64,000 nucleotides of DNA from Actinoalloteichus caeruleus DSM 43889. Lineage in GTDB: Bacteria > Actinomycetota > Actinomycetes > Mycobacteriales > Pseudonocardiaceae. Position 1 is the stretch's first letter. Every line of letters starts with the position of its first letter. Under the pieces are notes generated by a model. The model saw only the letters and a list, made by a program, of their open reading frames with translations, made no database searches and was not told the origin of the DNA. The stretch is from positions 310,001 to 374,000 of the forward strand of contig NZ_AUBJ02000001.1 of assembly GCF_000429185.2 (NCBI RefSeq). The letters are read 5' to 3'. Shown one piece after another: positions 30,503 through 38,922 of the stretch. A program made the translations under genes and the position numbers.

Positions 30503-32851
30503 TCACACCACGGCGCCGGTGCTGTTCTCGTCGCGACGCTTCTTCTTCTTGGGACGCGCCGCGCCCGGCCACCTCGTGTCGAGTAGCACGGCGAACGGCG
30601 ACGCCACGGTGATCGTGGTGACGTTCCCGACGAAGCTGCCGACGATCACCGCGAGGGCGAAGTCGACCAGTGAGCCACCGCCCAGGAAGAGCAGCGCGCC
30701 GAGCACCGCGAACACACCGATGCCGGTGTTGATCGTCCTCGGCATCGTCTGGAGGATCGCCAGCCCCGCCACCCGGAAGAACGGGTCCTTCGGGTGCGAG
30801 GCGCGCAGCTCCCGGACCCGGTCGAAGACCACGACCGAGTCGTTCACCGAGTAGCCGATCACCGTCAGCATCGACGCGATGAACACGCCGTCGACCAGCC
30901 GGCCCGTCCAGGCGAAGAACCCGAGCAGGAAGAGGATGTCCGCCGCCAGACCGGCCATCACGGCAACCGCCAGCCGCCAGTCGAAGCGGAAGGACAGGTA
31001 GATCACCTGCACGAGCACCGCCAACAGGAAGGCGAGGATCGCCTGGTTCCGCAGCTCGTTGCCCATGCTGGGGCCGATCAGGTCGGACCTGAGCTGTTCC
31101 ACCTCACCGCCGGCCGCCGTGCTGACCGCGTCGGCGATCCGGCCGACCTCGGACTCGTCCAGGGGAACGGTGCGCACCGAGATGCCGTTGTCGTCGGTGC
31201 TCGACACCTGCGCGTCGGGGAACCCGGCTGCCGCCAGCTCGGAGCGGACGTCGCCGAGATCGACCTCCTCCGACGAGGAGTACTCCAGGTACCTGCCACC
31301 GGTGTACTCGACACCGAGGTTGAGCCCGCGCACGGCCAGCCCGAGGCCCACGACGAGCAGCACGACCAGCGATCCCACCAGCCAGCGGCGGTGCCGCCGG
31401 TAGAAGTCGGGCGACCGCCGCTCGAACCACTGGCGGACCCGACCGATGCTGGCGATACCGCTGATCGCGGGCTTCCTCGCCACCACACCCCGGAAGGTGA
31501 GCTGCTGCAGGACCCGGCTGAGCACGAAGGCGCTGAACATCGAGACCGCGACACCGACGCTGAGGGTGACGCCGAAGCCCCGCACCGGGCCAGCGGCCAG
31601 GGCGAACAGCAGCGCCGCCGCCAACAGGGTGGTGATGTTGGAGTCCGCGATCGCGGTGAGCGCGCCCCGGAACCCGCCCGTCACGGCGTTCTGCATCCGG
31701 CGGACCGGGGACTTGGTGCCCGCTCCCGCCGCGTACTCCTCCCGGGACCGTTCGTAGATCAGCACGTTCGCGTCCATCGCCATACCGATGGCGAGAACGA
31801 AACCCGCCAACCCGGGGAGGGTGAACGTCGCGCCGATCGCGAGCATCAGCCCGTAGGCGATCGCCGTGTACCCGGCGAGCGCGATGGTGGCGATGAGACC
31901 GGCCATCCGGTACACGACCAACAGGAAGAGACCGGTCAGCGCGACACCGATGATCGAGGCCATCACGCTGGCGTCGATCGCGTCCTGCCCCAGGGTGGGG
32001 CCGACGGTCCGCTGCTCCACGACCTCGACCTGGACGGGCAGCGCGCCGTCGCTGATCAGCAGGGCCAGCTGGTTGGACTCCTCCTCGGTGAAGTCACCGG
32101 TGATCTGCGTGGTCCCCCCGGTGATACCGACGTTGCAGCGCACGTCCGGCGTCACCTGGGGAGCGGAGATGATCTCGTTGTCCAGGACGATGGCCACCCG
32201 CCGCGCGGGGTCACCGTTGGGCGCGCACGCGGCCTGGCCCGTGATGTCCGCCCACCCGCGGCCGTCGTGGAAGTCGAGGGAGACGTGCCAGCCGAGCCCC
32301 TGCTGGCCGTCCAGCCTGGCGGTGGCCCGGTTGATGGCCTCACCGGTCATCGCGGCCGGCGCGAGCTGGAGCCGCTGGCCGCTCTCGTCGGGCAGCACCA
32401 GTTCACCGGTCTGCTCCTGGTCGGAGTCCCCCTCCGGGGGGGTCGACTCCTCCGGAGGAGCCAGGCCGACGACGGGGTGGATCGTCAACTGGGCGGTCCG
32501 GCCGATCGTCTCCAGGGCCTCCTCAGGGTCCTGGACGCCCGGCATCTCCACGACGATGCGGTTGGAGCCGGACCGGATCAGGTTCGGTTCGGCCACTCCG
32601 AGGGAGTCGACGCGGCGGCGCAGCACCTCCAGCGTCTGGTCCATCGTCTCGTCGTCCAGGGTGCCCCCGGGGGCCTCCTCGGCCTCCAGGGTGATCTGGG
32701 TGCCGCCCTGGAGATCGAGTCCGAGCCGGGGCTCGGTCGTGAGCAGCATGGTCCCCGCGCCGAGCAGCACGAGGAGGGCGAGCAGTCCTCGGAGGAGGAG
32801 CGAACGTTGGTCCGAGGAGCGGGTCGAGCGGGTGGAGCGGGGTGGTGGCAC
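30503..32851 (-). CDS. secDF: Fused protein translocase subunit SecDF
   Basis: SecDF uses the proton motive force to pull exported proteins through SecYEG. The 782-aa protein joins a SecD half (first helix LLLRGLLALLVLLGAGTML, then RLGLDLQGGTQITLEAEE, a periplasmic head, and helices with GMAMDANVLIYERSREE) to a SecF half (from about residue 470, LNLGVEYTGGRYLEYSS and IGYSVNDSVVVFDRVREL). The acidic residues in those helix motifs are the proton-path positions. Most actinobacteria carry separate secD and secF beside ruvB, so this fused gene is likely a second copy, as in Streptomyces. The start is a GTG with GGAG in front. A Lys-rich tail ends it. Confidence 0.92.
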   Translation of the reverse strand: MPPPRSTRSTRSSDQRSLLLRGLLALLVLLGAGTMLLTTEPRLGLDLQGGTQITLEAEEAPGGTLDDETMDQTLEVLRRRVDSLGVAEPNLIRSGSNRIVVEMPGVQDPEEALETIGRTAQLTIHPVVGLAPPEESTPPEGDSDQEQTGELVLPDESGQRLQLAPAAMTGEAINRATARLDGQQGLGWHVSLDFHDGRGWADITGQAACAPNGDPARRVAIVLDNEIISAPQVTPDVRCNVGITGGTTQITGDFTEEESNQLALLISDGALPVQVEVVEQRTVGPTLGQDAIDASVMASIIGVALTGLFLLVVYRMAGLIATIALAGYTAIAYGLMLAIGATFTLPGLAGFVLAIGMAMDANVLIYERSREEYAAGAGTKSPVRRMQNAVTGGFRGALTAIADSNITTLLAAALLFALAAGPVRGFGVTLSVGVAVSMFSAFVLSRVLQQLTFRGVVARKPAISGIASIGRVRQWFERRSPDFYRRHRRWLVGSLVVLLVVGLGLAVRGLNLGVEYTGGRYLEYSSSEEVDLGDVRSELAAAGFPDAQVSSTDDNGISVRTVPLDESEVGRIADAVSTAAGGEVEQLRSDLIGPSMGNELRNQAILAFLLAVLVQVIYLSFRFDWRLAVAVMAGLAADILFLLGFFAWTGRLVDGVFIASMLTVIGYSVNDSVVVFDRVRELRASHPKDPFFRVAGLAILQTMPRTINTGIGVFAVLGALLFLGGGSLVDFALAVIVGSFVGNVTTITVASPFAVLLDTRWPGAARPKKKKRRDENSTGAVV

Positions 32852-32941
32852 GGTGTGGTCTCCACTGCGGTGGGCGCACGACGGCTGGTGTCGCCACGTG
32901 CTGGGGTGACGGGGGCGGCGGTCGCCGTCCCTCCGGACGCC

Positions 32942-33384
32942 TCAGTGCCGTGCCACCCCGGGCGGTCCCCGGCCGGTGCTCATGCCGTCCGCGCCGGGAC
33001 GGGCCGGAACCCGCGGCGGGGACAGACGGGGGAGGTGGGCGGTGAACGGAGCCCGACCCAGTAGCGGAGCGCCACCGTCCAGCACGGCGGGATCACGGGT
33101 GGGCCCGGTCTCCCCGACCGCCTGGTGGGCGAACGCGGCGAACGCGGCGAACGCGGCGCGGGCGGGCACCGGTCCGCCGGACCCGGTCCGGGTCGCGCGA
33201 GGGCCGGTCCGTTCGTGCTGGTTGGCCGGGTCCGCGCGCAGCGCGTGCGACACGCCGCCGGCCGGGCCGGTCCCGCCCGCGCCGGGCCGGGCGGCGGCGG
33301 GGCCGCCAGTCCCACCAGCGTGCACAGCGCACCCACGAGCACCATGCCCGACCACGACAGGAAGCGGCCCGGGCGTGCGCTCAT
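32942..33384 (-). CDS. Small membrane-anchored protein upstream of secDF, apparently frameshifted
   Basis: The ATG at 33384 has GGGAG before it and a promoter at 33420-33447. It opens a frame with one N-terminal membrane segment (FLSWSGMVLVGALCTLVGLA). After about 45 codons this frame turns Arg/Pro-rich, while another frame on the same strand becomes protein-like with strong third-position GC (GGVSHALRADPANQHE, AFAHQAVGETGPTRD, LPRLSPPRVPARPG) and ends at 32942. A one-base slip near 33245-33300, inside a GC-only run, would join them into a single product. I do not recognise the family. If there is no slip, the first frame ends at 32980 (134 aa). Confidence 0.4.
33131..33157. repeat. Three tandem copies of a 9-bp unit
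   Basis: GAACGCGGC is repeated three times in a row. On the reverse strand it encodes a repeated Ala-Ala-Phe-type stretch in the small membrane protein gene. In-frame expansion or loss of units would change the protein by three residues each. Confidence 0.7.
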
Positions 33385-33419
33385 GCGTGCTCCCTGGGTC
33401 GCCGTCAGTGGTCGCGCGG

Positions 33420-33447
33420 AGTGTATCGGGACCACGGGGGGTGTCCA
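33420..33447 (-). promoter_or_regulatory. Promoter of the small membrane protein gene
   Basis: On the reverse strand, TGGACA (33447-33442), a 16-nt spacer and TACACT (33425-33420) form a good promoter. The predicted start point leaves a leader of about 30 nt with a GGGAG ribosome binding site. Confidence 0.5.
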
Positions 33448-33604
33448 GTAAGCCGGAAGGACCCTTCGCGTGCCGTCCACCGCACGGCCGTTGGGGTCGG
33501 GACGCCCTCGCGAGCCACCGCCCGCGCCATCACCCGGAGCGACCAGTCGGGACCGACAGCGATCTCCCGCCGGACGCGCCCGTCGCGTGGATGACGGGGC
33601 ATGA

Positions 33605-33610
33605 CAAGAT
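33605..33610 (+). promoter_or_regulatory. -10-like box before the PHP-UvrD gene
   Basis: CAAGAT sits 6 nt before the GTG at 33617 and fits the NANNNT minimal -10 pattern, which would give a leaderless mRNA. No ribosome binding site is visible. Confidence 0.3.
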
Positions 33611-33616
33611 CCACCA

Positions 33617-36600
33617 GTGCGCTTCTTCGCCGATCTGCACATCCATTCCAAGTACTCGCGGGCCTGTAGCCGCGACTGCGACCTCGAGAACCTGGCATGG
33701 TGGGCCCGGCGCAAGGGCCTCCACCTCGTCGGGACCGGCGACTTCACACATCCTCGCTGGTTCGAGCACCTCCGGGACACCCTCGAACCCGCCGAACCCG
33801 GGCTCTTCCGCATCAGGCCGGACCTGGACCGGGACATCCTCCGCCGCCTGCCGGCCTCCTGTTCCTCGCCGGTCCGATTCCAGCTGTCGGTGGAGATCTC
33901 CACCATCTACAAGGCGGGCGAGCTGACCCGCAAGGTCCACCACCTGGTGTACATGCCCGACTTCGCCGCGGCTGAGGAGTTCAACCGCCGGCTGGGCAGG
34001 ATCGGCAACCTCGGTTCCGACGGGAGGCCCATCCTGGGCCTGGACTCGCGGGACCTGCTGGAGATCGCGCTGGAGAGCGGCGACGGCGCCTACCTGGTGC
34101 CAGCCCACGTGTGGACGCCCTGGTTCGCGGTGCTGGGCTCCAAGTCGGGGTTCGACACGGTGGACGAGTGCTACCGGGACCTCGCGCCGCACGTCTTCGC
34201 CCTGGAGACCGGCCTCTCCAGCGATCCCGCCATGAACTGGACGGTCTCGGGACTGGACCGCTTCCAGCTCGTCAGCAACTCCGACGCGCACTCGCCTCCC
34301 ATGCTCGGACGGGAGGCCACCGTCTTCGACACCGAACTGGACTACCACGCGGTGCGCCGCGCCATGGAGACGGGCGACGGACTCGCCGGCACCGTCGAGT
34401 TCTTCCCCGACGAGGGCAAGTACCACCTGGACGGACACCGCAAGTGCGGGGTCCGGTGGACACCCGACCAGACCAGGGAGCACGGCGGGACGTGCGGTGT
34501 CTGCGGTCGGCCCGTCACGGTCGGCGTGTCGAACCGGGTCGCCCAGCTCGCCGACCGGCCGGCCGGGCACCGGCCGGAGAGGGCGACGCCCTTCCGGAGC
34601 CTGGTCCCCCTGCCGGAGATCATGGGGGAACTGCTCGGCGTCGGGCCCAAGAGCAAACGGGTGCTCGGCGAGATCGCGGAACTCACCGGCCTGTACGGAC
34701 CGGAACTCGCCATCCTCGACGAGGTGCCCGTCGACGAGCTGTCCGCGCGGTCGACCCTGCTCGGTGAGGCCATCGCCAGGCTGCGCCGAGGCGAGGTGAT
34801 CCGTGACGGTGGCTACGACGGCGAGTACGGGGTCATCCGGCTCTTCGAACCCGGCGAGCTCCGGCGCGACCGGGAACGGCACACCCCCGCCCTCTTCGAC
34901 GCCGAGCCGACCCCCGCCCCCGTGCGGGCGAGGCCGGGAACCGTGCCCGGTGGAGCCCACGCGGCGACCACCGCCGGGGCCCCCGGTGTTCGGGGAGGGG
35001 CGTCGACCCCGCAGCCGACCACCGCCGCCGCGCCGGACGGCGCCGTGGAGGGGACCCCCGTGGCGGCGGAACAGTCCGACGGCCCACTGGCGGGGCTGGA
35101 CCCGGACCAGCTCCGCGCCGCCGGTGCCCCGGCGGGACCCCTGCTCATCGTCGCCGGTCCGGGAACCGGCAAGACCCGCACCCTGACCCGCCGCATCGCC
35201 CACCTGTGCGCGCGGGGCGTACCACCCGAACGAGTCCTCGCGATCACCTTCACCAGGAGGGCTGCCGAGGAGATGGCGGAGCGGTTGGCCGACCTCGTCG
35301 GCGACGCGGCCCGCGCCATGGCGGTGACCACGTTCCACTCGTGGGGTCTCCGGCTGCTCCGCGAGTTCCCGCAGCGGTTCGGGCTCACCCCCGACTTCGC
35401 CGTCGCCTCCGAGCAACGACGACTCGAGGTGGTCGGCACCCTCACCGGAGACGCCCGCGGCGCGCGGGCCGTGCTGGGCGAGCTCTCCCGTCTCCGGAGG
35501 TCCGGGTGCGTGCCGACGGGCACCGCCGCCGTCACTCCGGGCGAGGACGGTGCCGGGACGCCCCCCGAGGTCGGCGCGCCCAGCGGGGAGCCGGATCCGG
35601 AGCTGGTGGAGCTCGCGACCCGCTACCTGGGGGTGCTGCGCTCCCACGACCTCGTCGACCTCGATGACCTGGTCGCCCTGCCCACCGAGCTGCTGGAGTC
35701 CGACGCCGACCTGCGCTCCCTGGTCCGTGCCCGGCATCCGTGGGTCTCGGTCGACGAGTACCAGGACGTCGACGAGGTGCAGTACCGCCTGCTGCGGGCG
35801 CTGGTGCCCCCCGAGGGGAACCTGACCGCGATCGGTGATCCGGACCAGGCCATCTACTCCTTCCGGGGGGCCGATGTGCGCTTCTTCCTCCGGTTCCAGG
35901 AGGACTTCCCCGGTGCGAACACCGTGTCGCTGACCAGGAACTACCGCTCCAACCGGCACATCGTCGCCGGGGCGCTCCAGGCGATCGCCCCGACCACGCT
36001 GGTCCCCGGACGAGCCCTGCTCCCCTCGGCGGCGCTCCCCGCGACGAGGATCGGCCTGCACCAGGCCGGGGACGAGCGCGCCGAGGCCTCCTTCGTGGCC
36101 AGGACCATCGATGCCCTCCTCGGTGGTTCGTCGTTCCACTCGCTCGACTCCGGGCGGGCCTCCGGTGAGGGCGACGAGGGGCTGGGCTTCTCCGACATCG
36201 CGGTGCTCTACCGCACCGACGCCCAGGCCTCGGCCGTGGTCGAGGCGCTCACCGTCGCCGGCGTCCCCTTCCAGAAGCGGTCGCACGACCGGTTGCGGGA
36301 ACGGCCCGGCGTCGCCGAGCTGGTGGCCGAACTGCGGTACGTCCCGCCAGCTCCCCCAGGCGGCGGAGGCCCGGTGACCGTGCTCGACCGGCTGCGGCGC
36401 GCGGCCGACCGGCTGGCCGCTCGCGTCCCGGTGGGTGAGCGCGCCGAGCGGCTGGTCCTGCTCGACACGGCGGTCGACCTGCTGCGAGGACTGGCCGCAC
36501 GCTGCGGGGCGGACCTGGATCGCTTCCGGGACGAACTGGCACTCGGAGTGGAGGTCGACACGCTCGACCCGAGGGCCGACCGGGTCGCGTTGCTCACCCT

Positions 36601-36925
36601 GCACGCCGCGAAGGGGCTCGAGTTCCCCGTCGTGTTCCTCGTCGGATGTGAGGACGGGCTGTTGCCCCACCGCCTTCCCGGCACACCACCGGGGGAGCAG
36701 GACCCGGCGGCGCTCGCGGAGGAACGACGGCTGTTCTTCGTGGGCATGACCCGGGCCCAACGCCACCTCTACCTGAGTTCGGCCGCGAACCGGTTCCGCC
36801 ACGGCGCCAGCCGGCCAGGGGTGCCCTCGCCCTTCCTGTCCGCCCTCGACGGTGGGGTGTACCAACGCATCGGGCAGGCTGGCCCGAAGGCCAGCCGGCC
36901 GGCGCGTCAGCTCCGACTGCTCTGA
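33617..36925 (+). CDS. PHP-domain/UvrD-helicase fusion protein
   Basis: The 1102-aa protein joins two machines. Residues 1 to about 400 are a PHP phosphoesterase-type domain (MRFFADLHIHSKYSRAC, GTGDFTHPRW, VSNSDAHSPP metal ligands). A Cys4-like knuckle (KCGVRW, then CGVCGRP) and a helix-hairpin-like EIMGELLGVGPKSKRVLGEI follow. After a Pro/Ala linker comes a superfamily 1 UvrD/PcrA helicase: Walker A GPGTGKTRT near 514, VDEYQDVDEVQ near 712, GDPDQAIYSFRGAD, LTLHAAKGLEFPVVF near 990 and FVGMTRAQRHLYL near 1040. It is probably a DNA repair helicase with a nuclease or phosphoesterase module. It overlaps the convergent acetyltransferase gene by 19 bp. Confidence 0.87.
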   Translation: MRFFADLHIHSKYSRACSRDCDLENLAWWARRKGLHLVGTGDFTHPRWFEHLRDTLEPAEPGLFRIRPDLDRDILRRLPASCSSPVRFQLSVEISTIYKAGELTRKVHHLVYMPDFAAAEEFNRRLGRIGNLGSDGRPILGLDSRDLLEIALESGDGAYLVPAHVWTPWFAVLGSKSGFDTVDECYRDLAPHVFALETGLSSDPAMNWTVSGLDRFQLVSNSDAHSPPMLGREATVFDTELDYHAVRRAMETGDGLAGTVEFFPDEGKYHLDGHRKCGVRWTPDQTREHGGTCGVCGRPVTVGVSNRVAQLADRPAGHRPERATPFRSLVPLPEIMGELLGVGPKSKRVLGEIAELTGLYGPELAILDEVPVDELSARSTLLGEAIARLRRGEVIRDGGYDGEYGVIRLFEPGELRRDRERHTPALFDAEPTPAPVRARPGTVPGGAHAATTAGAPGVRGGASTPQPTTAAAPDGAVEGTPVAAEQSDGPLAGLDPDQLRAAGAPAGPLLIVAGPGTGKTRTLTRRIAHLCARGVPPERVLAITFTRRAAEEMAERLADLVGDAARAMAVTTFHSWGLRLLREFPQRFGLTPDFAVASEQRRLEVVGTLTGDARGARAVLGELSRLRRSGCVPTGTAAVTPGEDGAGTPPEVGAPSGEPDPELVELATRYLGVLRSHDLVDLDDLVALPTELLESDADLRSLVRARHPWVSVDEYQDVDEVQYRLLRALVPPEGNLTAIGDPDQAIYSFRGADVRFFLRFQEDFPGANTVSLTRNYRSNRHIVAGALQAIAPTTLVPGRALLPSAALPATRIGLHQAGDERAEASFVARTIDALLGGSSFHSLDSGRASGEGDEGLGFSDIAVLYRTDAQASAVVEALTVAGVPFQKRSHDRLRERPGVAELVAELRYVPPAPPGGGGPVTVLDRLRRAADRLAARVPVGERAERLVLLDTAVDLLRGLAARCGADLDRFRDELALGVEVDTLDPRADRVALLTLHAAKGLEFPVVFLVGCEDGLLPHRLPGTPPGEQDPAALAEERRLFFVGMTRAQRHLYLSSAANRFRHGASRPGVPSPFLSALDGGVYQRIGQAGPKASRPARQLRLL

Positions 36926-37467
36926 TCGCCGCGAACGGGGGCTGCCTCGCCCCCGGCCAGGCTCTTCTCGAACCAGTGGTCGGAGTACGGGGCGTTCGAG
37001 TAGGCCGGGATCTCCCGGAACCCCCGGCTCGTGTAGAGCGAGCGCGCCTCGACGAGATCGGCACGGGTGTCGAGTCTCATCCGGGTGGCGCCGAGATCCC
37101 GGGCCGCGTCCTCCGCGGCCGAGAGCAGCCGCGCGCCCAGGCCCCGTCCCCGGTGGTCGGGCAGGACGAACAGGCGTGTGAGTTCCGCGGTCAGCGGGTC
37201 GAGCACCCGGACCCCGACGCACCCGGCCGTCGTCCCCGCCCACCGGGCGAGGAGGAACTCGCCGTGCGGGGGAGTGAGGTCGTCGCTGGGCTCGTCGGCG
37301 AGTGCCGTCTCCCATTCGGCGGTGGTGGCGGGACGACCCCGCCGGACCAGGAAGTAGCGGTCGACGATGTCCCGATAGTAGGTGCGCGACACGGCCACCG
37401 ATTCGGCCGCCCGGACGTCCTGCGGCTGGATGACCCACCGTGCGGGGCCGGCGGGAACGCTGCTCAT
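36907..37467 (-). CDS. GNAT family N-acetyltransferase
   Basis: The 186-aa protein has the GNAT fold, with acetyl-CoA-binding motif A LTRLFVLPDHRGRGLGARLLSAAEDAARDLG, preceded by a beta strand with GCVGVRVLDP and followed by ARSLYTSRGFREIPAY. It would transfer acetyl groups to a small amine or protein; the substrate is unknown. I chose the ATG at 37467. The extra upstream codons are Arg/Pro-rich, and GAGAAT lies 6 nt before this ATG, fitting a leaderless start. Confidence 0.8.
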   Translation of the reverse strand: MSSVPAGPARWVIQPQDVRAAESVAVSRTYYRDIVDRYFLVRRGRPATTAEWETALADEPSDDLTPPHGEFLLARWAGTTAGCVGVRVLDPLTAELTRLFVLPDHRGRGLGARLLSAAEDAARDLGATRMRLDTRADLVEARSLYTSRGFREIPAYSNAPYSDHWFEKSLAGGEAAPVRGDQSSRS

Positions 37468-37742
37468 GCCGTCATTCTCGCGCCTCGCCGGCGCCGAGGG
37501 GAGATCACCCCGCACCGGCTCCCGCCAGGGGGCCTGGCCAGCCCCGACGGGGGCCGATCGCCGCGCTGGCACGCGGTGGGCCGGTCCTCGCCACGCCCGA
37601 CTCGCGGGTCGTGGTCGATCGAACCGGATGGTGGCCTCGCGGACCCTTCTCCGCAGGTCGGACTGGCCCTCACCCCGTACGGTGACGACGCCGCGCCCAC
37701 AGATTCCCCCGTTAGGCCGCTACCCGTCACGGAGCCGCGTGC

Positions 37743-37748
37743 TAACCT
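37743..37748 (+). promoter_or_regulatory. -10 box of the cold-shock gene
   Basis: TAACCT precedes the cspA gene by about 165 nt. It is the best -10 box in front of the hairpin at 37788-37819, predicting a long structured leader. I see no clear -35 box. Confidence 0.4.
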
Positions 37749-37787
37749 TGCACTCGGTTGCTGTTGCAGTTCCTCGCATGTTCTTGG

Positions 37788-37819
37788 ACGCCCGCGGAGC
37801 CACATTGCGGGCGTTTTTT
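37788..37819 (+). terminator. Intrinsic terminator-like hairpin inside the cspA leader
   Basis: ACGCCCGC (37788-37795) pairs with GCGGGCGT (37807-37814) around an 11-nt loop and runs straight into six T residues (37814-37819). This is a textbook intrinsic terminator, with a U-run that is rare in this genome. It lies 95 nt before the cspA start codon, downstream of the likely promoter. It could attenuate cspA or end a short leader RNA of about 65 nt. Confidence 0.65.
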
Positions 37820-37913
37820 GTACGTGGGCCCCGGTCCATGACGGGGGACGGTCACAACCAGGGAGCCGCGCAGTGCGGTTCTCGATAACGTCCCTCACAA
37901 GGAGACACAGTTC

Positions 37914-38117
37914 ATGGCTCAGGGCACCGTCAAGTGGTTCAACTCGGAGAAGGGCTTCGGCTTCATCGCCCAGGACGGGGGACCGGACGTGTTCGTCCAC
38001 TACTCCTCCATTGACACCCAGGGGTTCCGCACGCTGGAGGAGAACCAGCGCGTGGAGTTCGACATCACCCAGGGGACCAAGGGCCCGCAGGCCGAGCGCG
38101 TCCGTCCGCTGAGCTGA
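37914..38117 (+). CDS. cspA: Cold-shock protein, CspA family
   Basis: The 67-aa single cold-shock domain binds single-stranded nucleic acid and acts as an RNA chaperone. Both RNA-binding motifs are intact: KGFGFI (RNP1) and VFVHY (RNP2). The length matches actinobacterial CspA exactly. AGGAG precedes the ATG at good spacing. The long 5' leader contains a terminator-like hairpin at 37788-37819 and a second small GC stem near 37829-37846, so control by leader structure is likely. A 15-bp hairpin follows the gene. Confidence 0.97.
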   Translation: MAQGTVKWFNSEKGFGFIAQDGGPDVFVHYSSIDTQGFRTLEENQRVEFDITQGTKGPQAERVRPLS

Positions 38118-38129
38118 GGTGTGACCACC

Positions 38130-38165
38130 GTGTGCCCCGGCGAGTCTCCACTCGCCGGGGCACAC
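38130..38165 (+). terminator. Hairpin terminator after cspA
   Basis: A 15-bp perfect stem (38130-38144 with 38151-38165) with a 6-nt TCTCCA loop begins 13 bp after the cspA stop. There is no long U-run, but it is among the longest perfect stems in the window. Confidence 0.7.
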
Positions 38166-38187
38166 GTCTACTGATGGTCGTCCGTCG

Positions 38188-38193
38188 TAGGGT
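38188..38193 (+). promoter_or_regulatory. -10 box before the hypothetical gene at 38200
   Basis: TAGGGT lies 6 nt before the GTG at 38200, the same leaderless layout as seen before metH and others. Confidence 0.4.
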
Positions 38194-38199
38194 CGTGGT

Positions 38200-38661
38200 G
38201 TGCGTCGGGAGAGTCACCAGGGGAGTGCTGTGAAACGCAGGATGGATCTGGGAGCGGTTCGTTTTCGACTCCGCGTGACCTGGCACCGCAAGGTGATGCT
38301 CACGCTCACGGGATCCACGCCTCGGAGCTGCCGGGTGGATGTCGGCCTGCACCAGGTCGTCGTGCGAGCGGGGCGGTTCTTCCGCACCGCGTTCCCGCTC
38401 GGCGCCGTGCAGGCGGTGCGGGTACTGCCGCACCACAAGGCACCCGGGGCGGACATGCGCTCCCGGGACGGCGTGCGCCTGCTGGGTGCGCGGACCTCGG
38501 TGGTGCAGATCCTCCTGGAGGCTCCGGCGCACGCCCGGCGCCTCGGCCGGCGGGTGGCGGTACGTCGGCTCACCCTCTCCGTGGACGACCCCGGGCTGCT
38601 CAAGACGGTGTTGAGCAACCGGGGCAACCGGTGGCGGCGCCAGGAGTGGTCCGCCAACTGA
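38200..38661 (+). CDS. Hypothetical basic protein, 153 aa
   Basis: I do not recognise this protein. It is strongly basic, Arg/Val/Leu-rich and apparently soluble, with a beta-rich pattern (RVDVGLHQVVVRAGRFFRTAF, VQAVRVLPHH) and an unusually basic C-terminus (NRGNRWRRQEW). The GTG at 38200 sits 6 nt after a -10 box, favouring a leaderless start. A second in-frame GTG at 38230 has GGGAG before it and is the alternative (143 aa). It follows cspA after a terminator, so it is an independent unit. Confidence 0.5.
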   Translation: MRRESHQGSAVKRRMDLGAVRFRLRVTWHRKVMLTLTGSTPRSCRVDVGLHQVVVRAGRFFRTAFPLGAVQAVRVLPHHKAPGADMRSRDGVRLLGARTSVVQILLEAPAHARRLGRRVAVRRLTLSVDDPGLLKTVLSNRGNRWRRQEWSAN

Positions 38662-38922
38662 GACGGGGTGGGCTGACCCGCGCCTCGGGCTCCCCCAGGG
38701 GTGCGGCGAACACGGCTCGTCCCGCCTCGCGCGTACCGTCCAGCGCGCCTCCTGCCCGCCCAGCCCTTCGGTCGCGGTGGCCTTCCCCCGGCATCGGCCG
38801 GGGGGTTGCGGCCCTCCGGCCCCGGGTAGCCCTGGTGCGAGGTCCCGCCACTGGCGGGCCGTCGCGTCGACGGTGCGGGCCGGGCGCGGGACGACGAGGA
38901 CCGGGGCGAGGGGAGACGGCTC

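Noticed and set aside
33530-37438. A 1302-codon open frame on the reverse strand
   Set aside because: It mirrors the PHP-UvrD helicase gene and joins the real acetyltransferase only through an open shadow frame; no independent coding signal.
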